DNA of 64,000 nt from Marinobacter sp. DY40_1A1 (GTDB taxonomy: Bacteria > Pseudomonadota > Gammaproteobacteria > Pseudomonadales > Oleiphilaceae), in the NCBI RefSeq assembly GCF_016597815.1, contig NZ_VCHA01000005.1, positions 124,001 through 188,000 on the forward strand, given 5' to 3'. Below, one piece after another: positions 9,513 to 17,445 of the stretch (position 1 is the stretch's first letter; each line of letters opens with the position of its first letter). The notes under the pieces are model-generated. The model saw only the letters and a list, made by a program, of their open reading frames with translations, made no database searches and had not been told where the DNA came from. The position numbers were made by a program, and so were the translations under genes.

Positions 9513-9725
9513 TCACGCGGTGGTGACGTTTGCCATTTTGTGGATACCAGAGACGCCAGTCATGCCATCCCATTGATCTGTGCGGCCTTCTCGCCACCCA
9601 TTCAACCATTCCTGGCGGACTTCTGCCTGGTCGAGCGGACAGCTGTCTTTGGACTTTCCGGACACGCCAGCGAGGTAACCCCGCTTGAATGCACGAGCGT
9701 ACATATCTCTTTTCTGTCTTTTCAT
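9513..9725 (-). CDS. rmf: Ribosome modulation factor
   Basis: RMF binds 70S ribosomes in stationary phase and pairs them into inactive 100S dimers. The 70-residue basic protein starts MKRQKRDMYARAFKRGYLAG and contains CPLDQAEVRQEWLNGWREGR, aligning along its length with E. coli RMF (55 aa). The C-terminus is about 15 residues longer. ATG 9725 follows a GAGGAA ribosome site. An in-frame upstream start would add 29 unconserved residues. Confidence 0.95.
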   Translation of the reverse strand: MKRQKRDMYARAFKRGYLAGVSGKSKDSCPLDQAEVRQEWLNGWREGRTDQWDGMTGVSGIHKMANVTTA

Positions 9726-9852
9726 GCCGTTCCTCACTAATGGATTAACAGAACAAGCGTGTACACTTCTGCAGTGGCTTTGGCATGTGGAATCCACTCC
9801 GGGATAACCCACTATTGCCAGCTCCAGCCAGAGCAGTCAGGATCCTGTTAAC

Positions 9853-9871
9853 GAAAGGGAGTTACCCTTTC
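9853..9871. promoter_or_regulatory. Small inverted repeat in the rmf-rlmKL intergenic region
   Basis: GAAAGGG and CCCTTTC are separated by five bases within the 318-bp gap (9726-10043) between divergent rmf and rlmKL. It could be an operator or a leader-RNA hairpin of rmf. The remaining gap is rich in A and T near 9920-9970 and is likely promoter DNA; nothing else there can be named. Confidence 0.3.
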
Positions 9872-10043
9872 CGAACGACGCGTCACCTACAAGGTAAGCC
9901 GAAGTTCGAGCATAAGTACACTATCGTTTTGATCTAACGGTTCGCTTTTTTTGATCTAAATTGAATAAGCGATTATCTGAAACCTATGAACGCTGCAATT
10001 CCCGTGACTTAGCGAGAGTTGCCTAAAGAACCTGGAGTTGAAC

Positions 10044-12218
10044 TTGTCCAAATCTGTATTTTTTGTAAGTTGCCCAAAGGGTGTTGAGTACCTTCTGGCG
10101 GACGAGCTCGGCACATTAGGTCTCGGGCTGGTGAGAAACGCACCCGCTGGCGCATGGGTAGAGGGTACGCTTGAGGCCGGATACCGGGCCTGCCTGTGGT
10201 CGCGTTTGGCGAACCGGGTGATTCTCCATATTGATGAGGTAGCAGCTACCAGCGCTGACGAACTTTACGATGGCGTTGTCCACCTTGACTGGCAGCAGCA
10301 CATCCCTGTGGATGGCAGCTTTCGAGTCAACTTCATTGGCGAAAACGAGGAAATCCGTAATACCCAGTTTGGTGCTCAGCGTGTCAAAGACGGAATCGTA
10401 GACCGATTTACTATGGGCGGCGGGAAACGCCCTGGCGTTGAAGCAAAAACACCGGATGTAACCGTGTCTGCCCGGTTGCATCGAGGTAAATTGGCATTGG
10501 GTATAGACATCAGCGGCCACAGCCTGCACCAGCGCGGCTACCGGACAGAGCAAGGCCTCGCGCCCCTCAAGGAAAACCTTGCTGCTGCTTTGCTGTTGCG
10601 TGCGGGCTGGCCTGAAATCGCTGCTGCAGGTGGCGATTTTGTTGATCCAATGTGTGGTTCCGGCACCTTGGTTATTGAAGCCGCCATGATGGCGCTGGAT
10701 ATTGCCCCTGGTCGCCGCCAGGAGCGTTTTGGTTTTGAAAAGTGGTTGGGTCACGAACCCGAAACCTGGCTTTCCCTTCGCCAGGAAGCTGAAAGGCGAG
10801 CCTATGAAGGAAAGCAGGGCAGAATACCGAAATTTTCAGGCTTTGATCAGGATGGCAGGGTCATCACGACCGCACGCAATAATGCTCAACGGGCAGGCCT
10901 TGATGGGTTACTTGAGTTTCAGGTGCAGCCGATTGAAGAGCTCTCGCTGGGTGAAGATCGGGCAGAAACCGGCCTCGTACTTGTAAACCCTCCTTATGGT
11001 GAGCGCTTGAGCGACAGGCAGGCACTGGCCGGTTTATACGAGTCATTAGGTGATGCAGTTAAAGCGGCCGCATCAGGATGGCGTCTGGGCGTGTTTACGG
11101 GTGCTCCGGAGTTCGGCAAGTCCATCGGCCTGCGCAGTTTCAAGCAGTACAAGTTGTTTAACGGCAAACTGCCAGCACAACTGCTTCTGTTCGCCATTGA
11201 CGAGGCGAGTGTACGCACGCCTCGTGAGCCCGGATTACCGGGTGAAGTTCTGCCACGCATCGCGAATGAAGAGCGTGCAGCCATGCTGAGAAACCGCCTG
11301 AAGAAAAATATGAAGACCATTGGGCAGTGGGCTCGTAAGCAAAATATTGGCTGTTACCGCCTGTACGATGCGGATATGCCAGAGTATGCGCTGGCGATCG
11401 ATATGTATGAGGGCAGGGTGCATGTGCAGGAATACGTTGCACCCAAATCCATTGATGAGCGTTCTGCGCGGGAACGCCTGGCTGAAGCACTGGCAGTGAT
11501 TCCGGAGGCTCTGGGTATTGAGCGGGATCAAATGGTGTGCAAGCAGCGGCAGCGTCAGGCTGGCGTTAGCCAGTACGAAAAGCAGGATGCCAGCGGCGAG
11601 TTCTTTCAGGTGCAGGAACACGGTGTCACCCTCAAGGTGAACCTCAAGGATTATCTTGATACCGGGCTATTCCTCGATCATCGCCCTGTGCGCCATTGGA
11701 TCCAGCAGAATGCTCAGGGTAAGCGTTTCCTGAACCTGTTCTGTTATACCGGTGCTGCGACTGTTCATGCGGTTGCTGGCGGTGCCAGTCGCTCCCTGAG
11801 CCTGGATTTGTCTAATACGTATGTTGGCTGGGCTCAGGACAATCTGAGGTTGAACGCGGCAGACCCAAGGAAGCACAAGGTAGAACAGACTGATTGTCTG
11901 GCGTGGTTGGCTGCAAAACCCAGGCCCGATCAGGTTTACGATTTGATCTTTATGGACCCGCCAACCTTTTCCAACTCCGCCCGTATGGCGGGTGTATTGG
12001 ATGTTCAGAAGGATCACGGAAAATTGATCCGGCAGGCCATGGCAAGGTTGAGTTCAGACGGCTTACTGATTTTTTCCAATAACTTCCGACGCTTCAAGCT
12101 TGATGAAAATCTGGCCAAAGAATTTGAGGTTGAAGAGGTGAGTGCCAGCACTCTGGATAAGGATTTCCAGAGAAATGCACGGATTCACCGGTGCTGGCAT
12201 ATCCGGCAAAGTGCTTAG
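10044..12218 (+). CDS. rlmKL: Bifunctional 23S rRNA methyltransferase RlmKL
   Basis: The fused enzyme makes m2G2445 (RlmL half) and m7G2069 (RlmK half) in 23S rRNA. The 724 residues hold an N-terminal THUMP domain (about 45-155), a first methyltransferase with DPMCGSGTLVIEAA (SAM site) and LVNPPYGERL (catalytic NPPY), and a second methyltransferase with FLNLFCYTGAATVHA and FMDPPTFSNS. No ATG is available near the beginning. TTG 10044 is chosen because GGAG at 10034-10037 is six bases away; TTG 10038 overlaps that spacing. It is convergent with the barrel gene downstream. Confidence 0.96.
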   Translation: MSKSVFFVSCPKGVEYLLADELGTLGLGLVRNAPAGAWVEGTLEAGYRACLWSRLANRVILHIDEVAATSADELYDGVVHLDWQQHIPVDGSFRVNFIGENEEIRNTQFGAQRVKDGIVDRFTMGGGKRPGVEAKTPDVTVSARLHRGKLALGIDISGHSLHQRGYRTEQGLAPLKENLAAALLLRAGWPEIAAAGGDFVDPMCGSGTLVIEAAMMALDIAPGRRQERFGFEKWLGHEPETWLSLRQEAERRAYEGKQGRIPKFSGFDQDGRVITTARNNAQRAGLDGLLEFQVQPIEELSLGEDRAETGLVLVNPPYGERLSDRQALAGLYESLGDAVKAAASGWRLGVFTGAPEFGKSIGLRSFKQYKLFNGKLPAQLLLFAIDEASVRTPREPGLPGEVLPRIANEERAAMLRNRLKKNMKTIGQWARKQNIGCYRLYDADMPEYALAIDMYEGRVHVQEYVAPKSIDERSARERLAEALAVIPEALGIERDQMVCKQRQRQAGVSQYEKQDASGEFFQVQEHGVTLKVNLKDYLDTGLFLDHRPVRHWIQQNAQGKRFLNLFCYTGAATVHAVAGGASRSLSLDLSNTYVGWAQDNLRLNAADPRKHKVEQTDCLAWLAAKPRPDQVYDLIFMDPPTFSNSARMAGVLDVQKDHGKLIRQAMARLSSDGLLIFSNNFRRFKLDENLAKEFEVEEVSASTLDKDFQRNARIHRCWHIRQSA

Positions 12219-12246
12219 TGTTTGCGGCCGGTCACGCTCTTACGCT

Positions 12247-12855
12247 TTAGAACTCGTATTTGAGGCCGGTAGAGAACTGGAAGATATTGGCATCGGTGCC
12301 AGTATCTTTTGACAGCTTTCCGCCTTCAAAAACAAGATAGGTATCGCTGAGTACTTCGACATCCAGGCCTACTACCCAGCCTATGCCAAAACTGCTGTCC
12401 GGGAAATCGCCCTCCAGTTCACGGAATTGGGCGTTGCGGGGATCGCCCGGATTGCGAAGCTCTGCGGTTCCTTGAATATACGAGAATCCCGCCTGGCCAT
12501 AGATATTGGCGTAGCTGGTAACGGGGTAGTGCAGGCCAATATACCAACTGGCAAAGTAATCGATTGAAAGGCTCAGGTCACTGCCTGGCACCTCAGCATC
12601 CCGAAAGCCGCTCCCTGCCCGAACCTCTGCGTGAAACAAATCGCTGAGGTGGCCCCCGACTACCAGCGTTCCGCCGCTACCTGTGGCTTCCTCTTTGGAT
12701 GTCGTGCCAATGGAACGATGATTGAACGCAGTTACCAGAAGGCCAACGTAATGTTTGTCCTCACGGGGCGTTTCCTGCGCCAGGGTAGCCTGAGTGTAGA
12801 GCATGCAAGCAGGCACCAGTGAGAGGATCAGGTGCGATCGAACAACATTATTCAT
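12247..12855 (-). CDS. Small outer-membrane beta-barrel protein
   Basis: The 202 residues begin with a signal peptide (hydrophobic 8-25, cleavage near TLAQ). Alternating polar and hydrophobic strands follow, and the protein ends in the aromatic GLKYEF typical of barrels inserted by BAM. It resembles the OmpA/OmpW-like beta-barrel domain families. The protein at 53480-54037 has the same layout. Function is unknown. Confidence 0.7.
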   Translation of the reverse strand: MNNVVRSHLILSLVPACMLYTQATLAQETPREDKHYVGLLVTAFNHRSIGTTSKEEATGSGGTLVVGGHLSDLFHAEVRAGSGFRDAEVPGSDLSLSIDYFASWYIGLHYPVTSYANIYGQAGFSYIQGTAELRNPGDPRNAQFRELEGDFPDSSFGIGWVVGLDVEVLSDTYLVFEGGKLSKDTGTDANIFQFSTGLKYEF

Positions 12856-12937
12856 TAGTAACGGATTTCCTGACGTGAGCGGTTAGGGGCTGAGTTTGCC
12901 TTGTGTAACCGATTGTTACGTCGACCCGTGTCACAGT

Positions 12938-13423
12938 TTAGTCTTCCTCAAACAGGCCATGTTCCTGAGCCATCAATAGCAGGGCGTACACGCCGTTTTC
13001 CGGCAGTTGTGGCTCCAGACTTTCTTCAAACAGCAACTGGCGCCGGCGATCTTCCAGAGCGTCGCTGTCCATGCCAGTAATCAGGTCTGTAATCGGTGCG
13101 ATCTCGAACGGGGCTTCTTGCTCCATCGCGGTAAAAATAAGATCAATCAGGATTTCGTCCGGATCCAGGCCGTCTACGTATACGGTCTGATCGGGCAAGT
13201 CTTGGTGCAGCTCATGAACAAGCTCGATTAATGGCACGCCCTGTTCTGCCAGGTAGTCCAGATCGATGTCGCCCAAGTCGCCGTCTTCTGATAGCCATTC
13301 ATCCACAGGAGCTATTACCACGGTCTTCATCTGGCCATCTTCCAGCGACCAAGCCATTGCAATTGGAAACAGGGCATCTTCGGTCTGGCAGTACTCGATA
13401 TCGAGAAATCTTGGTGTCGACAT
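12938..13423 (-). CDS. Acidic protein of unknown function
   Basis: This 161-residue, strongly acidic cytosolic protein has no membrane segment. FLDIEY near the N-terminus and YVDGLDPDEILIDLIF in the middle are reminiscent of DEDD-exonuclease motifs I and II, but I cannot see a convincing third motif, so this is only a suggestion. It stands alone between the barrel gene and apeB. Confidence 0.6.
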   Translation of the reverse strand: MSTPRFLDIEYCQTEDALFPIAMAWSLEDGQMKTVVIAPVDEWLSEDGDLGDIDLDYLAEQGVPLIELVHELHQDLPDQTVYVDGLDPDEILIDLIFTAMEQEAPFEIAPITDLITGMDSDALEDRRRQLLFEESLEPQLPENGVYALLLMAQEHGLFEED

Positions 13424-13559
13424 GGCAGGCTCCTTTTAGTGGCTGGCAATCAGTGGGTTCAAGGTTCTAGCGCAGGCGATTAATGTCTGTTGGTCAGGTA
13501 TGAGGTATCAAGGCTTCATGCCATACTATTGCAATCCATACCATTCTATCAGGGACACC

Positions 13560-14849
13560 ATGGAACAAGCTGAATTCAACAAAGATTTACTGAAATTTCT
13601 GAACGCCTCGCCGACGCCTTGGCATGCTGTGGCAACCATGAAAACAAGGCTGGATGCCGCCGGCTTCAAAGAACTGGATGAAAAAGAAGACTGGTCTCTT
13701 GCCAGGAATTGCAGTTATTACGTTATCCGCAACGGGTCTTCTATTGTCGCTTTCCGCACCGGGGCAAACGATGCAGTAACATCGGGTATCCGCATGGTTG
13801 GCGCTCATACCGACAGCCCGTGCCTGAAAGTTAAACCCAACCCCGAGCTGCGCCGAAAAGGCTATTATCAGCTGGGTGTAGAGGTTTACGGAGGCGTTCT
13901 GATGAATCCCTGGTTTGACCGCGATTTGTCGTTGGCCGGCAGGGTGACGTTTCTCGATGGCCAGGGCAAGGTCGTGGATACGCTGGTAGATTTCCGCAAA
14001 CCGGTGGCCTTTATTCCCAGTCTCGCAATTCACCTGGACAGAGAAGCCAACACCAAGCGCACGGTGAATGCTCAGACGGATCTTCCGCCGGTACTGATGC
14101 AGGTGGCTGAAGACGATGCTACCAGCTTTAACGAGCTGTTGGGGCAGCAGATAGCCAGTGAGTCCGGACTCAAGGTACGCAAGGTTCTTGGCTATGAGTT
14201 GGGCTTTTATGATGCCCAGGAAGCAGGTTTTGTGGGCCTCCGTGAGGATTTCATTGCATCCGCCCGGCTGGATAACCTGCTGAGTTGTTACATTGGCTTG
14301 CAATCGTTGTTGAACACCTCGGGTGATGAGGCTGCACTGCTAGTGTGTAACGATCACGAAGAGGTGGGCAGCGTATCCTCCGAAGGTGCTCAAGGGCCAT
14401 TTTTGACTGCGGTTCTTGATCGCTGGTGTGGCGCCGGCAAGGCAAAGGCCATTGCACACTCCATGATGATTTCAGCCGACAATGCCCATGGTGTTCACCC
14501 CAACTTCATCGACAAGCACGACGAAAACCATGGCCCCATTCTGAACCAGGGCCCGGTCATCAAGGTGAACCACAACCAGCGCTACGCAACCAACAGTCGT
14601 TCAGCCGCCGTTTACCGGCATATCAGTGATGAGCTGGGTTTGCCGCACCAGAGCTTTGTGGTGCGCAGTGATATGGGCTGTGGCAGCACCATTGGTCCGC
14701 TGACGGCTGCAAACCTGGGCGTAACCACGCTGGATATTGGCGTGCCGCAGTTTGGCATGCACTCGATTCGTGAGCTGATTGGTACTGAGGATGGTTTTAC
14801 ACTGTTTCGGGTATTGACCGAGTTCATGCAGCGCAAGCAGGTATTCTGA
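13560..14849 (+). CDS. apeB: M18 family aminopeptidase
   Basis: This 429-residue zinc aminopeptidase (aspartyl aminopeptidase-like) has the same length as Pseudomonas ApeB. Metal and catalytic motifs visible are GAHTDSPCLKVKP (His-x-Asp), CNDHEEVGS (catalytic Glu and metal Glu), SADNAHGVHPN, and IGVPQFGMHSIRE (final His). It removes N-terminal residues in the cytosol. ATG 13560 follows CAGGGA; the in-frame ATG at 13500 lacks such a site. A strong hairpin terminator follows at 14873. Confidence 0.93.
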   Translation: MEQAEFNKDLLKFLNASPTPWHAVATMKTRLDAAGFKELDEKEDWSLARNCSYYVIRNGSSIVAFRTGANDAVTSGIRMVGAHTDSPCLKVKPNPELRRKGYYQLGVEVYGGVLMNPWFDRDLSLAGRVTFLDGQGKVVDTLVDFRKPVAFIPSLAIHLDREANTKRTVNAQTDLPPVLMQVAEDDATSFNELLGQQIASESGLKVRKVLGYELGFYDAQEAGFVGLREDFIASARLDNLLSCYIGLQSLLNTSGDEAALLVCNDHEEVGSVSSEGAQGPFLTAVLDRWCGAGKAKAIAHSMMISADNAHGVHPNFIDKHDENHGPILNQGPVIKVNHNQRYATNSRSAAVYRHISDELGLPHQSFVVRSDMGCGSTIGPLTAANLGVTTLDIGVPQFGMHSIRELIGTEDGFTLFRVLTEFMQRKQVF

Positions 14850-14872
14850 AGATTTTTGTACGTCTGAAATGA

Positions 14873-14906
14873 AAAATGCCGCTGCTTCATACGAAGCAGC
14901 GGCATT
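14873..14906. terminator. Bidirectional intrinsic terminator
   Basis: AAATGCCGCTGCTT pairs perfectly with AAGCAGCGGCATTT across a short loop. It serves apeB on the plus strand and the tRNA-Asn on the minus strand. Confidence 0.8.
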
Positions 14907-14916
14907 TCGGAATAAG

Positions 14917-14992
14917 TGGCTCCCCGAGCTGGGCTCGAACCAGCGACAAACGGATTAACAGTCCGTTGCTCTACCAACTGAGCTATCGGGGA
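14917..14992 (-). tRNA. tRNA-Asn (anticodon GTT), second copy
   Basis: The 76 nt are base-for-base identical to the tRNA at 302-377, including the encoded CCA. It has its own terminator at 14873-14906. Confidence 0.95.
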
Positions 14993-15065
14993 ACAGCATC
15001 AAGTCGGGCGGCATAGTAGTCGCTTTGAATTACCGGGTCAACCCCCTGATATAAAAGGTCAAAAT

Positions 15066-16031
15066 TTGTACCGCAGTATGGCTCACCAATACCGCCCTCC
15101 AGCCTGGCTTCGCAGTGGCCATGTTCAATCCGTGTGGCCGGCGTTGTTTCGCAAGGTACACCTGCAGGATCCGGTAGCGGAAGTGCTCGCAACGGATGAC
15201 AAAGATGATTTGCATCTGGACTGGTACCGACAGGGCAGCGGGCGCTTGGCTGTCATTTCACATGGCCTGGAAGGGCACAGCCGAAGGCCATACGTGAGAG
15301 GGCTGGCCAGGGCGCTTTTGGCCGAAGGCTGGGATGTTTTAGCCTGGAACTTCCGCTCCTGTGGCGGCGTGATGAATCATCAGCCAAGGTTTTATCACAG
15401 TGGTGCCACCGAAGACCTGCGACGGGTTGTCGATCATGGTCTGGCACAAGGTTATCAAACAGTGTTTCTTTCCGGTTTCAGTATGGGAGGTAACCTTACG
15501 CTGTTGTATCTGGGTGAGCAGAGTGAGCGCGTTGACAGCAGAATCTGTGGCGCAGTGGCGTACTCAGTTCCCTGTGATTTGGCGGGCAGTGCAGACAAAC
15601 TGGCATTGCCCAGTCGGAAGATCTACATGCAGCGGTTTTTGAAGGATCTTCGCGTAAAAATGGCTGAAAAAGCGCAAAAGTTCCCCGATCTTATTGATGT
15701 GTCCGGTTTTGAATCAATCCGGAGTTTTCATGACTTTGATGAGCGCTATACCGCGCCACTGCACGGATTCAAGAGCGCTGAGGATTATTGGGAGCAGTGC
15801 TCTGCATTGGGCAAGCTGAGGCATATCCGGGTGCCGGCGCTGATGATTAATGCCGCTGACGATCCATTTTTATCACCCGCGTGTTTCCCGGAGTCGCCAT
15901 CCGTACTTGGTGCCCACGTGAGCATGGACGCACCCAAGTGGGGCGGTCATGTGGGGTTCGTGGAGCATGGACATGGCGGCTTCTATTGGTCTGAGCGCCG
16001 GGCACTGGCATTTTTGCAAGGTGTGGTGTGA
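15066..16031 (+). CDS. Alpha/beta hydrolase, YheT family
   Basis: The 321-residue predicted hydrolase is close to E. coli YheT (COG0429). HGLEGHSRRPYVRGLA forms the oxyanion region, NFRSCGGVMN follows, GFSMGGN holds the nucleophile serine, and AADDPFL and WGGHVGF supply the Asp and His. The substrate is unknown, probably an ester. The chosen start is TTG 15066, seven bases after AAGG (15055-15058). ATG 15078 is the alternative and would shorten it by four residues. Confidence 0.88.
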   Translation: MYRSMAHQYRPPAWLRSGHVQSVWPALFRKVHLQDPVAEVLATDDKDDLHLDWYRQGSGRLAVISHGLEGHSRRPYVRGLARALLAEGWDVLAWNFRSCGGVMNHQPRFYHSGATEDLRRVVDHGLAQGYQTVFLSGFSMGGNLTLLYLGEQSERVDSRICGAVAYSVPCDLAGSADKLALPSRKIYMQRFLKDLRVKMAEKAQKFPDLIDVSGFESIRSFHDFDERYTAPLHGFKSAEDYWEQCSALGKLRHIRVPALMINAADDPFLSPACFPESPSVLGAHVSMDAPKWGGHVGFVEHGHGGFYWSERRALAFLQGVV

Positions 16032-16037
16032 GCTGCG

Positions 16038-16667
16038 TTACTGAAGCAAAGGTTTGAGCACCGGCCATACGTTGTCAAGGAGTATGGGTTGGGCTTCGGC
16101 GGTGGGGTGAATGCCATCGCGCTGCATCAGGTTCTTTTGATCGTAGATATTGTCGAGAAAAAAGGGAACCAGAGCGGTGTTGTAGCTGTCTGACAGCGCT
16201 GGAAAGATGTCAGCAAACATTTGTGTGTAGCGCTGGCCGTAGTTGGGAGGTATTTGTATTCCTATCAGAATGGCGCGGGCGCCAGCGTTCTGAACATGCC
16301 CAACCATGGTTGCGAGGTTGGATTTGATTACATTGGGTGGAAAACCCCGCAGGCCATCGTTACCACCCAGCTCGATAATCACCACGGAGGGGCTATTCTT
16401 TTCCAGCAGCTCAGGCAGGCGGCGAACACCGCCATCGGTTGTTTCGCCGCTGATGCTGGCATTTATTACGCGCCAGTTGCCAAGGCCGTTGTTTTGTAAG
16501 CGCTCACGCAAGAGTTGTACCCAGGCGGTTTCTGTTGGCACGCCGTAGGCAGCGCTGAGGCTGTCACCCACAATCAGAAGCGTTTGCTGGCTGGCCATCA
16601 CTGGCACGGCAATGAATGCCAGCAGAATGAATACGATTGATCTTGAATACAGCAGCACTTTATACAT
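16038..16667 (-). CDS. tesA: Periplasmic GDSL esterase/acyl-CoA thioesterase I
   Basis: The 209-residue SGNH hydrolase has a signal peptide (hydrophobic 8-25, VMAS). GDSLS contains nucleophile Ser36, ISGETTDGG and LGGNDGLRG are SGNH blocks II and III, and DGIHPT is block V with the Asp and His. E. coli TesA acts as thioesterase, lysophospholipase and arylesterase in the periplasm. It is divergent from ybbA-ybbP, the same arrangement as in E. coli. ATG 16667 starts the signal peptide; the longer in-frame TTG start would overlap ybbA. Confidence 0.93.
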   Translation of the reverse strand: MYKVLLYSRSIVFILLAFIAVPVMASQQTLLIVGDSLSAAYGVPTETAWVQLLRERLQNNGLGNWRVINASISGETTDGGVRRLPELLEKNSPSVVIIELGGNDGLRGFPPNVIKSNLATMVGHVQNAGARAILIGIQIPPNYGQRYTQMFADIFPALSDSYNTALVPFFLDNIYDQKNLMQRDGIHPTAEAQPILLDNVWPVLKPLLQ

Positions 16668-16725
16668 AAACAATCCGTATACCTTGATAAATGAACGTGC
16701 TTTTTCCGGGAGCCCCGTAAACAAA

Positions 16726-17445
16726 ATGCAGACTACAAACTCCGATAGCCAGCGCCCGATGTTGCGCGTTGAAAACCTGACTCATCGCGTAAGCCTGGAA
16801 ACAGACACGCTGACGATATTGAAGGCGGTCAGCCTTGAAATCAATCGGGGAGAATCCGTAGCCATAGTCGGCCGCTCCGGTTCCGGCAAAACCACCTTGC
16901 TTGGGTTGCTTGCCGGCCTTGATACACCCACCGAAGGCACTGTGGAGCTAGATGGCGCCATTATAAGCCGGTTAAGTGAAGATGAGCGGGCCCAATTGCG
17001 TGCTCATCGGGTGGGATTCGTATTTCAGTCATTCCAGTTGCTGCCGGCGTTGACCGCTTTGGAAAACGTGATGCTGCCACTGGAGTTGGCAGGTATGGAA
17101 GCGCCGGAAAAGCGTGCCCGTGAATTGCTTGAGCGGGTTGGGCTTGGTGAGCGGCTTACCCATACCCCTCGGCAGCTATCTGGCGGTGAACAGCAGCGGG
17201 TGGCCATTGCCAGGGCCTTTGCCTCTGACCCGGCCATCCTGTTTGCCGATGAGCCGACTGGCAACCTGGATAACCGCACGGGGCAGGAAATCTCTGATTT
17301 GCTGATGGCGTTGAATCAGGAGCAGGGCACCACACTGGTGATGGTTACCCACGATGAACAGCTGGCGGCGCGCTGCTCCCGGCAATTTCATATTGAGGCG
17401 GGCGAGTTGACTGAGCCAGTTGCTCAGGTGGAGCTTGCACACTGA
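16726..17445 (+). CDS. ybbA: ABC transporter ATP-binding protein, LolD/YbbA type
   Basis: The 239-residue nucleotide-binding subunit has Walker [10 protein letters not shown]-loop VFQSFQLL, signature [14 protein letters not shown], Walker B ILFADEP and switch His in MVTHDE. It pairs with the following permease, whose ATG overlaps this stop by one base. With tesA opposite, it forms the conserved tesA/ybbAP locus. YbbAP is a MacB-type mechanotransmission transporter thought to extract hydrophobic molecules from the inner membrane. Confidence 0.93.
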   Translation: MQTTNSDSQRPMLRVENLTHRVSLETDTLTILKAVSLEINRGESVAIVGRSGSGKTTLLGLLAGLDTPTEGTVELDGAIISRLSEDERAQLRAHRVGFVFQSFQLLPALTALENVMLPLELAGMEAPEKRARELLERVGLGERLTHTPRQLSGGEQQRVAIARAFASDPAILFADEPTGNLDNRTGQEISDLLMALNQEQGTTLVMVTHDEQLAARCSRQFHIEAGELTEPVAQVELAH

